Assembly: GCA_964634465.1 (NCBI GenBank)
Contig: CAZWLY010000008.1
Location: forward strand, 1 to 64,000
Reading direction: 5' to 3'
DNA: 64,000 bases
Origin: CAZWLY01 sp964634465
GTDB lineage: Bacteria > Desulfobacterota > Desulfarculia > G963662305
Position numbers and translations under genes: made by a program. Below, piece after piece: positions 44,082 through 51,360 of the stretch. Within the stretch, counting starts at the first letter, position 1; each line of letters starts with the position of its first letter. The notes under the pieces are model-generated. The model was not told where the DNA came from and did not search any database. It worked only from the letters and a program-made list of their open reading frames with translations.

Positions 44082-44097
44082 TGGAACCAGAGTTGCA
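44082..44097 (+). promoter_or_regulatory. Predicted sigma-54 promoter of the Arr-like operon
   Basis: TGGAACCAGAGTTGCA keeps the invariant GG (-24) and GC (-12) with 10 bp between and a full TTGCA -12 box, against the consensus TGGCACG-N4-TTGCW. Transcription would start near 44108, about 50 bp before the first gene. Confidence 0.7.
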
Positions 44098-44156
44098 CGA
44101 CTGAAGGACGTCTCACAACTCAGGGGTCGCGGCGGAGCTAGGCGGGGGGCGGGTCT

Positions 44157-44531
44157 GTGGCGAAAAGCAGTGGAGAGATAGTCGTGGTCGGAGCCGGCGA
44201 AGAGGAGTTCAGAGCGGTCTCAATCGCCTTGGCCGAAGAAGGTTTTTCGACCGAGCGGCTCCCTTCGCTATCGCTAAAGGAGATCGCCGAGCGCCTGGGT
44301 TCAGAGGAGATTCGGGTCCTGATCGTCGATCTGGACGCCGTCGAGGCGGACAACCGGTTTTTCAAGGCCATCAAGAAGAGGCGGCCGGACGTCTTCGTCA
44401 TCGGCCTCTCCGGCCGGCGTTTTCATCCGGAGCTTGAAGAGGCGATGAGCCGTTACATTGACGCCTGCCTGGCCAAACCGGTGGACGGCGAGGAACTGGT
44501 CTTTTGGGTCAAGAGTGTGTCGAGGAATTGA
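44157..44531 (+). CDS. Single-domain response-regulator (receiver) protein
   Basis: The 124-residue product folds as a lone receiver domain: acidic pocket at GEEEF (residues 14-18), likely phospho-acceptor Asp58 (VLIVDLDAVE) and conserved Lys107 (CLAKPVD). No output domain is attached. The start is GTG at 44157. It is the first gene of the Arr-like operon, 29 bp before the catalytic subunit. It might modulate the membrane activator or a kinase encoded elsewhere; no histidine kinase is nearby. The Asp lacks the usual two preceding acidic residues, so phosphorylation is uncertain. Confidence 0.78.
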   Translation: MAKSSGEIVVVGAGEEEFRAVSIALAEEGFSTERLPSLSLKEIAERLGSEEIRVLIVDLDAVEADNRFFKAIKKRRPDVFVIGLSGRRFHPELEEAMSRYIDACLAKPVDGEELVFWVKSVSRN

Positions 44532-44560
44532 TCGACTCGTAAACAAAGGAGATGGGCGAA

Positions 44561-47089
44561 ATGGAGATGAACAGAAGATCTTTTCTAAAGACATCCGCGG
44601 CCACCGGGGCCGCCGTCGCACTCGGCTCCTCGCTTGGGCCTGCCTTGAAGGCGCTGGCCGAAACGAAAAAACCGGCCCCCAAGGGGCTCGGCGAGTGGCG
44701 ACCCGGCACCTGTCAGGGCTGCACCTCGTGGTGCGCCAAGCAGGTCTACGTCATCGACGGCCGGGCGGTCAAGATCAGGGGCAATCCCAATTCCAAGGTC
44801 AACGGGCGGGCCAGTTGCCCCCGGGCCCACCTAGGCCTCCAACAAGTCTACGACCCCGATCGGATCAAGACGCCGATGAAACGCACCAACCCCAAGAAGG
44901 GGCGGGACCAGGACCCGGGTTTCGTCCCCATCTCTTGGGACGAGGCTCTCGACGCCATCGCCGACAAGATCATGGAGCTGAGAAACAACAACGAGACCCA
45001 CAAATACATGCTCATGCGGGGCCGCTACTCCTACATGCGGGACATCCTCTACTCCCGGATGACCAAGATCATCGGCTCGCCCAACAACATCTCTCACAGC
45101 GCCATCTGCGCCGAGGCGGAGAAGTTCGGTCCCTACTACACCGAGGGTTACTGGGGCTATCGCCAGTACGACGTGGTCAATACTCGATACGTGCTCCTCT
45201 GGGGCGCCGATCCGCTGGCGGCCAACCGGCAGGTGTCCTACTACTCGAGTGTTTGGGGAGACGTCATCAACCAGGCGACCATCGCCATCGTTGAGCCTCG
45301 GCTCTCGGCCACCGCGGCCAAGGCCGACGAGTGGCTGCCCATCAAACCGGGTCAAGACGGCGCTCTGGCCGCCGCCATCGCCCACGTCATTCTGACCGAG
45401 GGTCTGTGGCACCGCGAATTCGTGGGCGACTTCATCGACGGCGTCAACAGGTTCGCGCCGGGCCGGGAAGTGGCCGAGGAGCTATTCGAGGAAAGATTCA
45501 CCTACGGCCTGGTGAAGTGGTGGAACATCGAGCTGAAGGACAAGACGCCCGAATGGGCCGCGGAAAGGACCGCCTTGCCGGTGGAGCAGATCAAGAGGGT
45601 GGCCGTCGGCTTCGGCAAGGCGGCCCCCCAGGCCATGTCATGGGTCGGCGGCGGGCCCTGTATGCAGGTTCGGGGCGCTTACAGCAGCATGATTTGTCAC
45701 GCCTTGAACGGACTGGTGGGGGCGGTGGACAACGTGGGCGGCACCCTGACGGCCAACAAGGAGTACACCAAAAAATTCCCCAGCGAGAAACCTTTCCTCG
45801 ACGAAATCGCCAAGGCCGGCAAGAAGCATAAAAAGATCGACCATCGCGGCCGGCTGGAATTTCCATCGATAAAAAAAGGCAAGCCCGGCAGCGCCGTGGT
45901 CACCAACCGAGCGGCGGAGGGCATCCTCAACGACGATCCGAACGAGATCAAGGTGGCCATCGCCTACATGAACAACTTCGCCTTTTCGTGTCCGCAGCCC
46001 GAGCGCTGGGAGAGGGCGCTGGCCAAGATTCCGTTCCTGGTCCACATCACCACCAACGCCTCCGAGTTCACCTGGTTCGCCGATATCGTCCTGCCCGACA
46101 CCCACCACCTGTTCGAGAAATGGGGCTACGTCAAATCGATCGGCAACGGCTACCGTCACGTCACCTTGCTCCAGCCGGTCATCAAGCCGGTCTGGGACTT
46201 TAAAACCGACGAGACCGAAATCCCCTGGCTCATCGCCGAAAAGCTGGCCGAGCGTGGCTTTGACAATCTCCTCCGTCATTACCAGGAGTACCGGGACCCC
46301 GAGACCGGCAAAGCCCCGACCAACGAAAAGGAGTTCGCCCTCTACGCCCTCAAATACGCCACCCAGCACTTGTGGGACCCGGCCAAGTACAAGGGCGGCG
46401 ACAAGTTCAACGGCTGGGAGGAGTTCAGGGCGGCCGGCGTCTGGAACTCGGACCCCTACCCGTATCGGAAGCGATGGGGGCACATGAAGACCAAGACCAA
46501 GAAGTTCGAGTTCTACAGCGAGACCCTCAAGGCGGCTCTGGAAAAACACGCCGAGAAGCACAACACCACCGTGGATCGGATCATGGAGGTCTGCAAGTAC
46601 CAGGCCCGAGGCGAGAAGGCGTTCGTACCCCACTACGAGGAGCCTTACGTGTTGGGCGATCCGAAAGAGTACCCCTTTGTCCACGTGGACCACAAATCCA
46701 GACTCAACCGAGAGGGCCGCTCGGCCAATTGCATTTGGTATCACGAGTTCAAAGACGTGGATCCCGGCGACGAGCGCTGGCGGGACGTCGCCAAGATCAA
46801 CCCGGTGGACGCGAGGAGGCTGGGCATCAAGGATGGAGACCGCATCAGGCTGATTTCACCCACCGGAAAACTGGAGTGCACGGCCAAATTATGGGAAGGG
46901 GCCAGACCGGGCACGATCGCCAAGTGCTACGGCCAGGGTCATTGGGTCTACGGCCGGGTGGCGTCCAAAGTCTTCGGCAAGGTGCCCCGGGGCGGAAGCA
47001 GCAATGACCTGATTCCGGCCGAGTACGACCGCTTGAGCGGCTCTTCAGTCTACTATTCCGTTACGCGGTTAAAAGTCGAGAAAATCTAG
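44561..47089 (+). CDS. arrA: ArrA-like molybdopterin oxidoreductase catalytic subunit
   Basis: An 842-residue Tat-exported molybdoenzyme (NRRSFLK at residues 4-10). The ATG at 44561 is chosen because AAAGGAG sits 9 nt before it; the ATG at 44552 touches that site. The 4Fe-4S motif is Cx2Cx3Cx27C (Cys51, 54, 58, 86). Around the active site are RGRY (153-156), Cys183 as probable Mo ligand, Lys188 and Tyr200. These positions keep the spacing of ArrA Cys193/Arg165/Lys198/Tyr210 of Shewanella ANA-3 (recalled), with a constant offset of 10, whereas ArxA-type arsenite oxidases have a GRGWG motif. Length also matches ArrA (about 850). It should reduce arsenate or a similar oxyanion in the periplasm. 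Other Arr-related clades remain possible, and no ars genes are nearby. Confidence 0.78.
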   Translation: MEMNRRSFLKTSAATGAAVALGSSLGPALKALAETKKPAPKGLGEWRPGTCQGCTSWCAKQVYVIDGRAVKIRGNPNSKVNGRASCPRAHLGLQQVYDPDRIKTPMKRTNPKKGRDQDPGFVPISWDEALDAIADKIMELRNNNETHKYMLMRGRYSYMRDILYSRMTKIIGSPNNISHSAICAEAEKFGPYYTEGYWGYRQYDVVNTRYVLLWGADPLAANRQVSYYSSVWGDVINQATIAIVEPRLSATAAKADEWLPIKPGQDGALAAAIAHVILTEGLWHREFVGDFIDGVNRFAPGREVAEELFEERFTYGLVKWWNIELKDKTPEWAAERTALPVEQIKRVAVGFGKAAPQAMSWVGGGPCMQVRGAYSSMICHALNGLVGAVDNVGGTLTANKEYTKKFPSEKPFLDEIAKAGKKHKKIDHRGRLEFPSIKKGKPGSAVVTNRAAEGILNDDPNEIKVAIAYMNNFAFSCPQPERWERALAKIPFLVHITTNASEFTWFADIVLPDTHHLFEKWGYVKSIGNGYRHVTLLQPVIKPVWDFKTDETEIPWLIAEKLAERGFDNLLRHYQEYRDPETGKAPTNEKEFALYALKYATQHLWDPAKYKGGDKFNGWEEFRAAGVWNSDPYPYRKRWGHMKTKTKKFEFYSETLKAALEKHAEKHNTTVDRIMEVCKYQARGEKAFVPHYEEPYVLGDPKEYPFVHVDHKSRLNREGRSANCIWYHEFKDVDPGDERWRDVAKINPVDARRLGIKDGDRIRLISPTGKLECTAKLWEGARPGTIAKCYGQGHWVYGRVASKVFGKVPRGGSSNDLIPAEYDRLSGSSVYYSVTRLKVEKI

Positions 47090-47106
47090 CCAAGGAGGCG
47101 TGTTAA

Positions 47107-47832
47107 ATGCCTAGATACGCGATGGTCATAGATCTCCAGCGGTGCGTGGGCTGCGGGGCTTGCAGCATCGCCTGCCGCAACGAAAACAACGTTCCGGAAG
47201 GTATCTACTGGTCCAACAAGATCACCGAAACGGCCGGGACCTTCCCCAACGTGCGCTACCATTACCTGCCCACCATGTGCAATCACTGCCAGAACGCCCC
47301 TTGCGTGCGGGGCTGCCCGACCAAGGCCATGCACAAGCTGGATAACGGCATCACCATGCACGACCCGGACAAATGCATCGGCTGTAAGTACTGCATGTTC
47401 AACTGTCCCTATGGCGTGATCTACTTCAACTGGCAGAAGCCCCATCCCTACTGGCGCGGGGAAAAGGCGTTGATCAAGGGGGTGACCTCCTCGCCGGCGG
47501 AAGAGACCAAGAAGGTGGGGGGCGAGGTGATACCCTATTACAATCCGGCCCGGGCCGAGACCAGCAAGGGGATACGCCCCAAGGGCGTGGTGGAGAAATG
47601 CACCCTCTGCGATCACCGGGTAAGGAAGGGTGAGCTGCCCCGTTGCGTGGAGGCCTGTCCGGCCGACGCGCGCATCTTCGGCGATATCAAGGACCCCGGC
47701 AGCGAGGTCAGCAAGCTCCTGGGCAAGTTCCGACCCTTCCGCCTCCGGCAGAACCTGGGGACCGACCCCCACGTGTTTTACATCAGGAACTTCAACCCGG
47801 CGCATTACTCCGTCACCAAGGGGGGAGTCTAA
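47107..47832 (+). CDS. Four-cluster ferredoxin electron-transfer subunit (ArrB/PsrB/TtrB type)
   Basis: The 241-residue protein has four 4Fe-4S motifs: CVGCGACSIAC, CNHCQNAPCVRGC, CIGCKYCMFNC and the split CTLC...CVEAC. This is the beta subunit of DMSO-reductase-family complexes, passing electrons from the NrfD membrane subunit to the molybdenum subunit. It has no signal peptide and is probably exported together with the Tat substrate. AAGGAGG lies before its ATG, 17 bp after the catalytic gene. Its stop abuts the NrfD start. Confidence 0.93.
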   Translation: MPRYAMVIDLQRCVGCGACSIACRNENNVPEGIYWSNKITETAGTFPNVRYHYLPTMCNHCQNAPCVRGCPTKAMHKLDNGITMHDPDKCIGCKYCMFNCPYGVIYFNWQKPHPYWRGEKALIKGVTSSPAEETKKVGGEVIPYYNPARAETSKGIRPKGVVEKCTLCDHRVRKGELPRCVEACPADARIFGDIKDPGSEVSKLLGKFRPFRLRQNLGTDPHVFYIRNFNPAHYSVTKGGV

Positions 47833-48936
47833 ATGTCTAGATCAAATGGAATCTATGTCACTTGGCTGGCCGTCCTGGGCGCGGCCATCCTGGCCGGCTT
47901 GTATACCGCTTTCCGGCTTTTCACCGAGGGACACGTGCTTTTTAACGCCAATGACGTGGTGATCTGGACCCTTCCCCTGGGTTCCTACGTCTTTTTCGCC
48001 CTGACGAGTTCGGGGCTTGGCCTGTTGGCGGCCCTTCCCCTGGTGTTCGGCGTGAAGGAGTACCTGCCTGCGGCCAAGCGGTTGGTGTATCTGGCCATTG
48101 CCACTCTCATGGCCGCCTTCATCTCCATCGGTCTGGAGCTGGGCTCGGTGACCCACATAATTTACATCTTCCTGTCGCCGAATCTGTCCTCGCCGATCCA
48201 GATCATGGGCGCCGTCTACAGCGCCGAGTTGGTCTTTTTGGCGGTAAAGTTCTGGCGGCTGCAGGCGGACGACCTGGAGAGTTGGGTCAGCAAGGCCGCG
48301 GGAATGGGCTCCTTTATCTGCGCCCTCTTCGGCCCGTTGGTGTTGGGTTCGGTCTTCGGCATCACCGAGGCTCGTCCCACATTCTTCGGCTCGTTCTTGC
48401 CGATCTTGAGTCTGGTGATCGCCGTGGTCAGCGGGCTGGCCGCCTTCTTGCTCTACAACCAGGTGTATCACCTCGTCAGCCGGGACAGGGCGACAGAAGA
48501 GGAGGAGTCGCTTCTCACCGACGCCGGCAAGAAGCTCTCCTTCATGCTGTTCATCGCGCTTCTTTTCTACGTGCTGTGGGCAGTATTCAAGTCGGCCACC
48601 ACTCTGCCGGACTTTGCCACCGACGTGAACTTCAATCTGGCTCTGATCCTCGTCATTCCCCTGTTCATGACCATCATGCCGGCGATACGTTCTTCTGCGT
48701 GGGGGAAGGTGGGGGCCGCCGTGTTCACCCTGGTCATCATCTTCAGTCTCCACATGGAGGTGCTGCTGGGGGGCCAGATTCGACCCATGGGACCCAAGGC
48801 CGAGGGCCTGCCGAATGTCTTGACCTATTCGCCCAACGTCTGGGAGTGGCTGGTCGTCGTCTTCTCCCTGGCCGTGGCGCTGTTGTTGTCAACCATGGGC
48901 GAGAAGCTCTTGAAGCTGGAGCTCAAGTCCCGGTAA
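47833..48936 (+). CDS. NrfD-type membrane quinol-oxidising subunit
   Basis: The 367-residue protein has nine or ten membrane helices beginning with WLAVLGAAILAGLYTAFRLF. VVIWTLPLGSYVFFALTSSGLGLL and LELGSVTHIIYIFLSP are typical of NrfD/PsrC quinone-site helices. It anchors the complex and oxidises quinol, delivering electrons to the ferredoxin subunit. No haem ligands are expected. It directly follows the ferredoxin gene without an intergenic base. Confidence 0.9.
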   Translation: MSRSNGIYVTWLAVLGAAILAGLYTAFRLFTEGHVLFNANDVVIWTLPLGSYVFFALTSSGLGLLAALPLVFGVKEYLPAAKRLVYLAIATLMAAFISIGLELGSVTHIIYIFLSPNLSSPIQIMGAVYSAELVFLAVKFWRLQADDLESWVSKAAGMGSFICALFGPLVLGSVFGITEARPTFFGSFLPILSLVIAVVSGLAAFLLYNQVYHLVSRDRATEEEESLLTDAGKKLSFMLFIALLFYVLWAVFKSATTLPDFATDVNFNLALILVIPLFMTIMPAIRSSAWGKVGAAVFTLVIIFSLHMEVLLGGQIRPMGPKAEGLPNVLTYSPNVWEWLVVVFSLAVALLLSTMGEKLLKLELKSR

Positions 48937-48943
48937 ACGCGGG

Positions 48944-48965
48944 GCCGGCCCGGGTGGGGGCCGGC
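48944..48965 (+). other. Intercistronic hairpin between NrfD and chaperone genes
   Basis: Perfect 8-bp arms GCCGGCCC and GGGCCGGC enclose a 6-nt loop and are not followed by T residues. In mRNA it could protect the upstream structural message or lower expression of the chaperone. Confidence 0.5.
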
Positions 48966-49000
48966 GCTCTCAGCTTACTCAAAACTCACGGAGCGGAGTC

Positions 49001-49657
49001 ATGGACGGCATCTGTCATCCTTCGCCGAGCCAGACCAAGGCCGAGTTGTACCGGTTGCTGGCGGAGTGCTATTACCCGCCCGCCCCCGCCTTGCGGCAAA
49101 GCGTTGAGGAGTTGGAAAGCAGTTTGAAGGAAGTCGGTTCCGGGGCGGCGGGCCACGCCGCGCAGATGAAGGCCTGCCTGAAACGAAACCAGGACCTCAA
49201 GTCATTACAGACGGATTACGCCAAGCTTTTCGTGGGGCCGTTCAGCCTCCTGGCTCCTCCCTACGGGTCGGTGTACCTGGAGGGCGAACGCAGGGTCATG
49301 GGCGATTCGACTATGGACGTCATCAACCGCTACCGGCAGGCCGGCCTGGAGGTCTCCGAGGAGTTCAACGACGCCCCGGACCACATCGCCGCCGAACTGG
49401 AATTCCTCTACTACCTCGCTTTCAAGGAACTCCAGGCGTTGGAGCGGAGAGACGTTGAGGCGGCCGACGGCTTCCTTAAAAAACAGCACGCGTTTTTGGC
49501 CTCCCATCTGGGCGTTTGGGCGGCCGCCTTCGCCGATCAGGTCGAAAGAAACGCCGAGACCGAGTTCTATCGGTTGGTGGCCCGGCTGACCAGGGTATTC
49601 ATCGCCGATGTGGTCGATGAACTCGTCCGGACCTCTCCGCCGAAGCCGGGGCAATGA
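49001..49657 (+). CDS. TorD/DmsD-family molybdoenzyme chaperone
   Basis: The 218-residue protein is mostly helical. It shows the TorD/NarJ signature region LQTDYAKLFVGPFSLLAPPYGSVYLEGERRVMGDST (written here only as a landmark near residues 67-102) and APDHIAAELEFLYYL-like DDAPDHIAAELEFLYYL near residues 125-140. These chaperones bind Tat signal peptides and help insert the molybdenum cofactor. Its place after the NrfD gene fits an ArrD/TtrD-like maturation factor. It ends four bases after the upstream in-frame ATG of the moaA frame. Confidence 0.85.
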   Translation: MDGICHPSPSQTKAELYRLLAECYYPPAPALRQSVEELESSLKEVGSGAAGHAAQMKACLKRNQDLKSLQTDYAKLFVGPFSLLAPPYGSVYLEGERRVMGDSTMDVINRYRQAGLEVSEEFNDAPDHIAAELEFLYYLAFKELQALERRDVEAADGFLKKQHAFLASHLGVWAAAFADQVERNAETEFYRLVARLTRVFIADVVDELVRTSPPKPGQ

Positions 49658-49764
49658 GCGGAAACCAGTTCTTGGCGGTCGGCCCGGACCGTACCTGCGG
49701 CGATGATTATGTTAATATTGACATAAAACTGGGCGAAGATAACGGGTTCGAGTGGGGAGGGCGG

Positions 49765-50757
49765 ATGCAGGTGGGCGTCAAACATCTCTCCGACGGGCGA
49801 GGTCGGGTGGTGGCCAGCCTCAGGCTGTCGGTGACCGATCGCTGCAACCTGGCCTGTCGCTATTGCACGCCCCAAAGAGGGCTTAGGCTCATCCGGACGG
49901 ACGAGCTTTTGACCGATGACGAGCTGGCCCGTTTGGCGAGGGTCTTCCTGTCCTTGGGCGTGGTCAAGATCCGGCTCACCGGCGGCGAGCCGCTCATCAG
50001 GCCGGGTTTCCTGGATCTGGTCAGCCGCCTCAGGGGCCTGGGAGCGGCGGACTTGCGGCTGACCACCAACGGCCACCGGTTGGCCGGCCTGGCGGCCGGC
50101 CTCTTTGCGGCCGGCGTCAGACGGGTCAACGTCAGCCTGGACAGCCTCAGGCCGGCGCGGTATCGGGCGATTACCAGGGGGGGAAACATCGATCGCGTTC
50201 GGGCCGGCATCGAGGCCGCCCTGGCCGTCGGCTTCGATCCGGTCAAGGTCAACGTGGTGGTCATGCGCGGTTTCAACGACGACGAGATCGAGGACTTCGG
50301 CCGCCTCGCCTTGGACGCTCCGGTTACGGTTCGGTTCATCGAATTCATGCCCCTCGACGGCAACGGCTGGCGAGCGGAACGATTCGTCCCGGGCGAGGAG
50401 ATGATGGCCCGCCTGAGCAGGCTGGGCCGACTTAGCGCCGTTCCCCGTCAGGCCGGCGACGGTCCGGCCCGGCGGTTCAGATTGGCCGGTGCGGCGGGCG
50501 AGATTGGGCTGATCACCCCGCTGTCCAACCACTTCTGCTCGAGTTGCGACCGCCTGCGGCTGACCGCCGACGGTCGGCTCCTGAACTGCCTCTTCAGTCG
50601 GGACGAATTCGACCTGAAAGGGCCGCTCAGGGCCGGGGCCCCGGAGGCCGAGATCAGGGAGTTGATAAAGGCGGCGGCCGCCGCCAAACCGGCCGGCCGC
50701 CGGGCAGCCGCGGCCGGCTCCGGCCGGCTCCGGCCGATGGTCGCCGTCGGCGGTTGA
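49765..50757 (+). CDS. moaA: GTP 3',8-cyclase MoaA
   Basis: About 330 residues, a radical SAM enzyme for the first step of molybdenum cofactor synthesis. I chose the ATG at 49765 because GGGGAGG precedes it and it leaves the usual 18 residues before LRLSVTDRCNLACRYC; the ATG at 49654, overlapping the chaperone stop, would add an atypical 37 residues. Both clusters are present (CNLACRYC; C-terminal CSSC...C near LLNCLF), as is RLTGGEPL. The C-terminal Gly-Gly needed for activity is conserved (VGG). Placement in the operon ensures cofactor supply during respiration. Confidence 0.92.
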   Translation: MQVGVKHLSDGRGRVVASLRLSVTDRCNLACRYCTPQRGLRLIRTDELLTDDELARLARVFLSLGVVKIRLTGGEPLIRPGFLDLVSRLRGLGAADLRLTTNGHRLAGLAAGLFAAGVRRVNVSLDSLRPARYRAITRGGNIDRVRAGIEAALAVGFDPVKVNVVVMRGFNDDEIEDFGRLALDAPVTVRFIEFMPLDGNGWRAERFVPGEEMMARLSRLGRLSAVPRQAGDGPARRFRLAGAAGEIGLITPLSNHFCSSCDRLRLTADGRLLNCLFSRDEFDLKGPLRAGAPEAEIRELIKAAAAAKPAGRRAAAAGSGRLRPMVAVGG

Positions 50758-50798
50758 AGGGGGTTTTGGGAGGCGAGCGTGATCGAGGGCGGCCTCGA

Positions 50799-51290
50799 CT
50801 AAAGCCGTCGGCGACGAGGGTTCCTGTCGTCTCCGGAAATCGGGCCGGAAGGACGTCGCTCGTAGAGCTTTTTCCAGCCCGCCCGGCGAGATTGGTAGTA
50901 GTCCATGGCCGCCTCCCACAGCGAGGCCACGGCCAGCTCGGCGCAGTGGCGGTGGTCGGCCGGCAGGCCGCCCAATTCATCTTCGATGCGTTCGGGCGTA
51001 ATCTTCAGGGCCTCGTCGATGGTCAGGCCCCGGGCCAGGCTGGTCAGGGCCGAGCCGCAGGCCACGGTGTGCAGGCAGCCGTGGGGGAGGAAGCGGATAT
51101 CCTGGATGATCTCGCCGTCGAGTCGAAGAGATATCTCCATGGTGTCGCCGCATCGCCCGGTGAGCGCGCTCGAACCGTCGGGCTGGGGTATCGAGCCGAG
51201 ATTGGCCGGGGTCATGGCGTGGACGAAGAACGCCTGGCTGAGTTCGTGATCGTCGACCGAAATTGGATCGCCGTTTTTGAGTCGACTCAT
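50799..51290 (-). CDS. NifU/IscU-like iron-sulfur cluster scaffold protein
   Basis: The 163-residue protein matches the IscU fold: NLGSIPQPDGSSALTGRCGDTMEI with the first cluster Cys, HGCLHTVACGSALTSLARGLTIDEA with the second, and HCAELAVASLWEAA with the third. The tail is Arg-rich and longer than IscU. The ATG at 51288-51290 is used instead of an upstream in-frame start. It is the last gene of the minus-strand NuoEFG-HdrA operon, 70 bp after the HdrA-MvhD gene, where it could supply clusters to that heavily Fe-S-loaded complex. It is convergent with moaA. Confidence 0.88.
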   Translation of the reverse strand: MSRLKNGDPISVDDHELSQAFFVHAMTPANLGSIPQPDGSSALTGRCGDTMEISLRLDGEIIQDIRFLPHGCLHTVACGSALTSLARGLTIDEALKITPERIEDELGGLPADHRHCAELAVASLWEAAMDYYQSRRAGWKKLYERRPSGPISGDDRNPRRRRL

Positions 51291-51316
51291 TGCCGGTTCC
51301 CTGTAGTCAGGCCGGA

Positions 51317-51348
51317 GGCGGGGCCGAAGCCCCGCCACCGGGTTTTTT
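51317..51348 (+). terminator. Strong hairpin between hdrA-mvhD and iscU-like genes
   Basis: Perfect 8-bp arms GGCGGGGC and GCCCCGCC (51317-51324 with 51329-51336). On the plus strand a T6 run follows at 51343-51348, six bases beyond the stem, which could stop read-through from the converging moaA operon. On the minus strand it is a UUCG-capped hairpin within the operon that could stabilise or separate the messages. Confidence 0.5.
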
Positions 51349-51360
51349 CGGGTTGCTCGA

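Larger units (their letters stand above)
43679..44156. other. Regulatory intergenic region upstream of the Arr-like operon
   Basis: These 478 bp separate the activator gene from the operon it probably controls. They contain the 19-bp palindrome (43851-43869), an AT-rich stretch (43870-43910) that could bend or bind IHF, a TGGAA-CCGC-TTCCA inverted repeat (43967-43980) and the sigma-54 promoter (44082-44097). No gene is seen. Confidence 0.7.

Noticed and set aside
49654..49764. Longer MoaA starting at the ATG overlapping the chaperone stop
   Set aside because: The extra 37 residues are not part of MoaA, and a strong ribosome binding site precedes the ATG at 49765.
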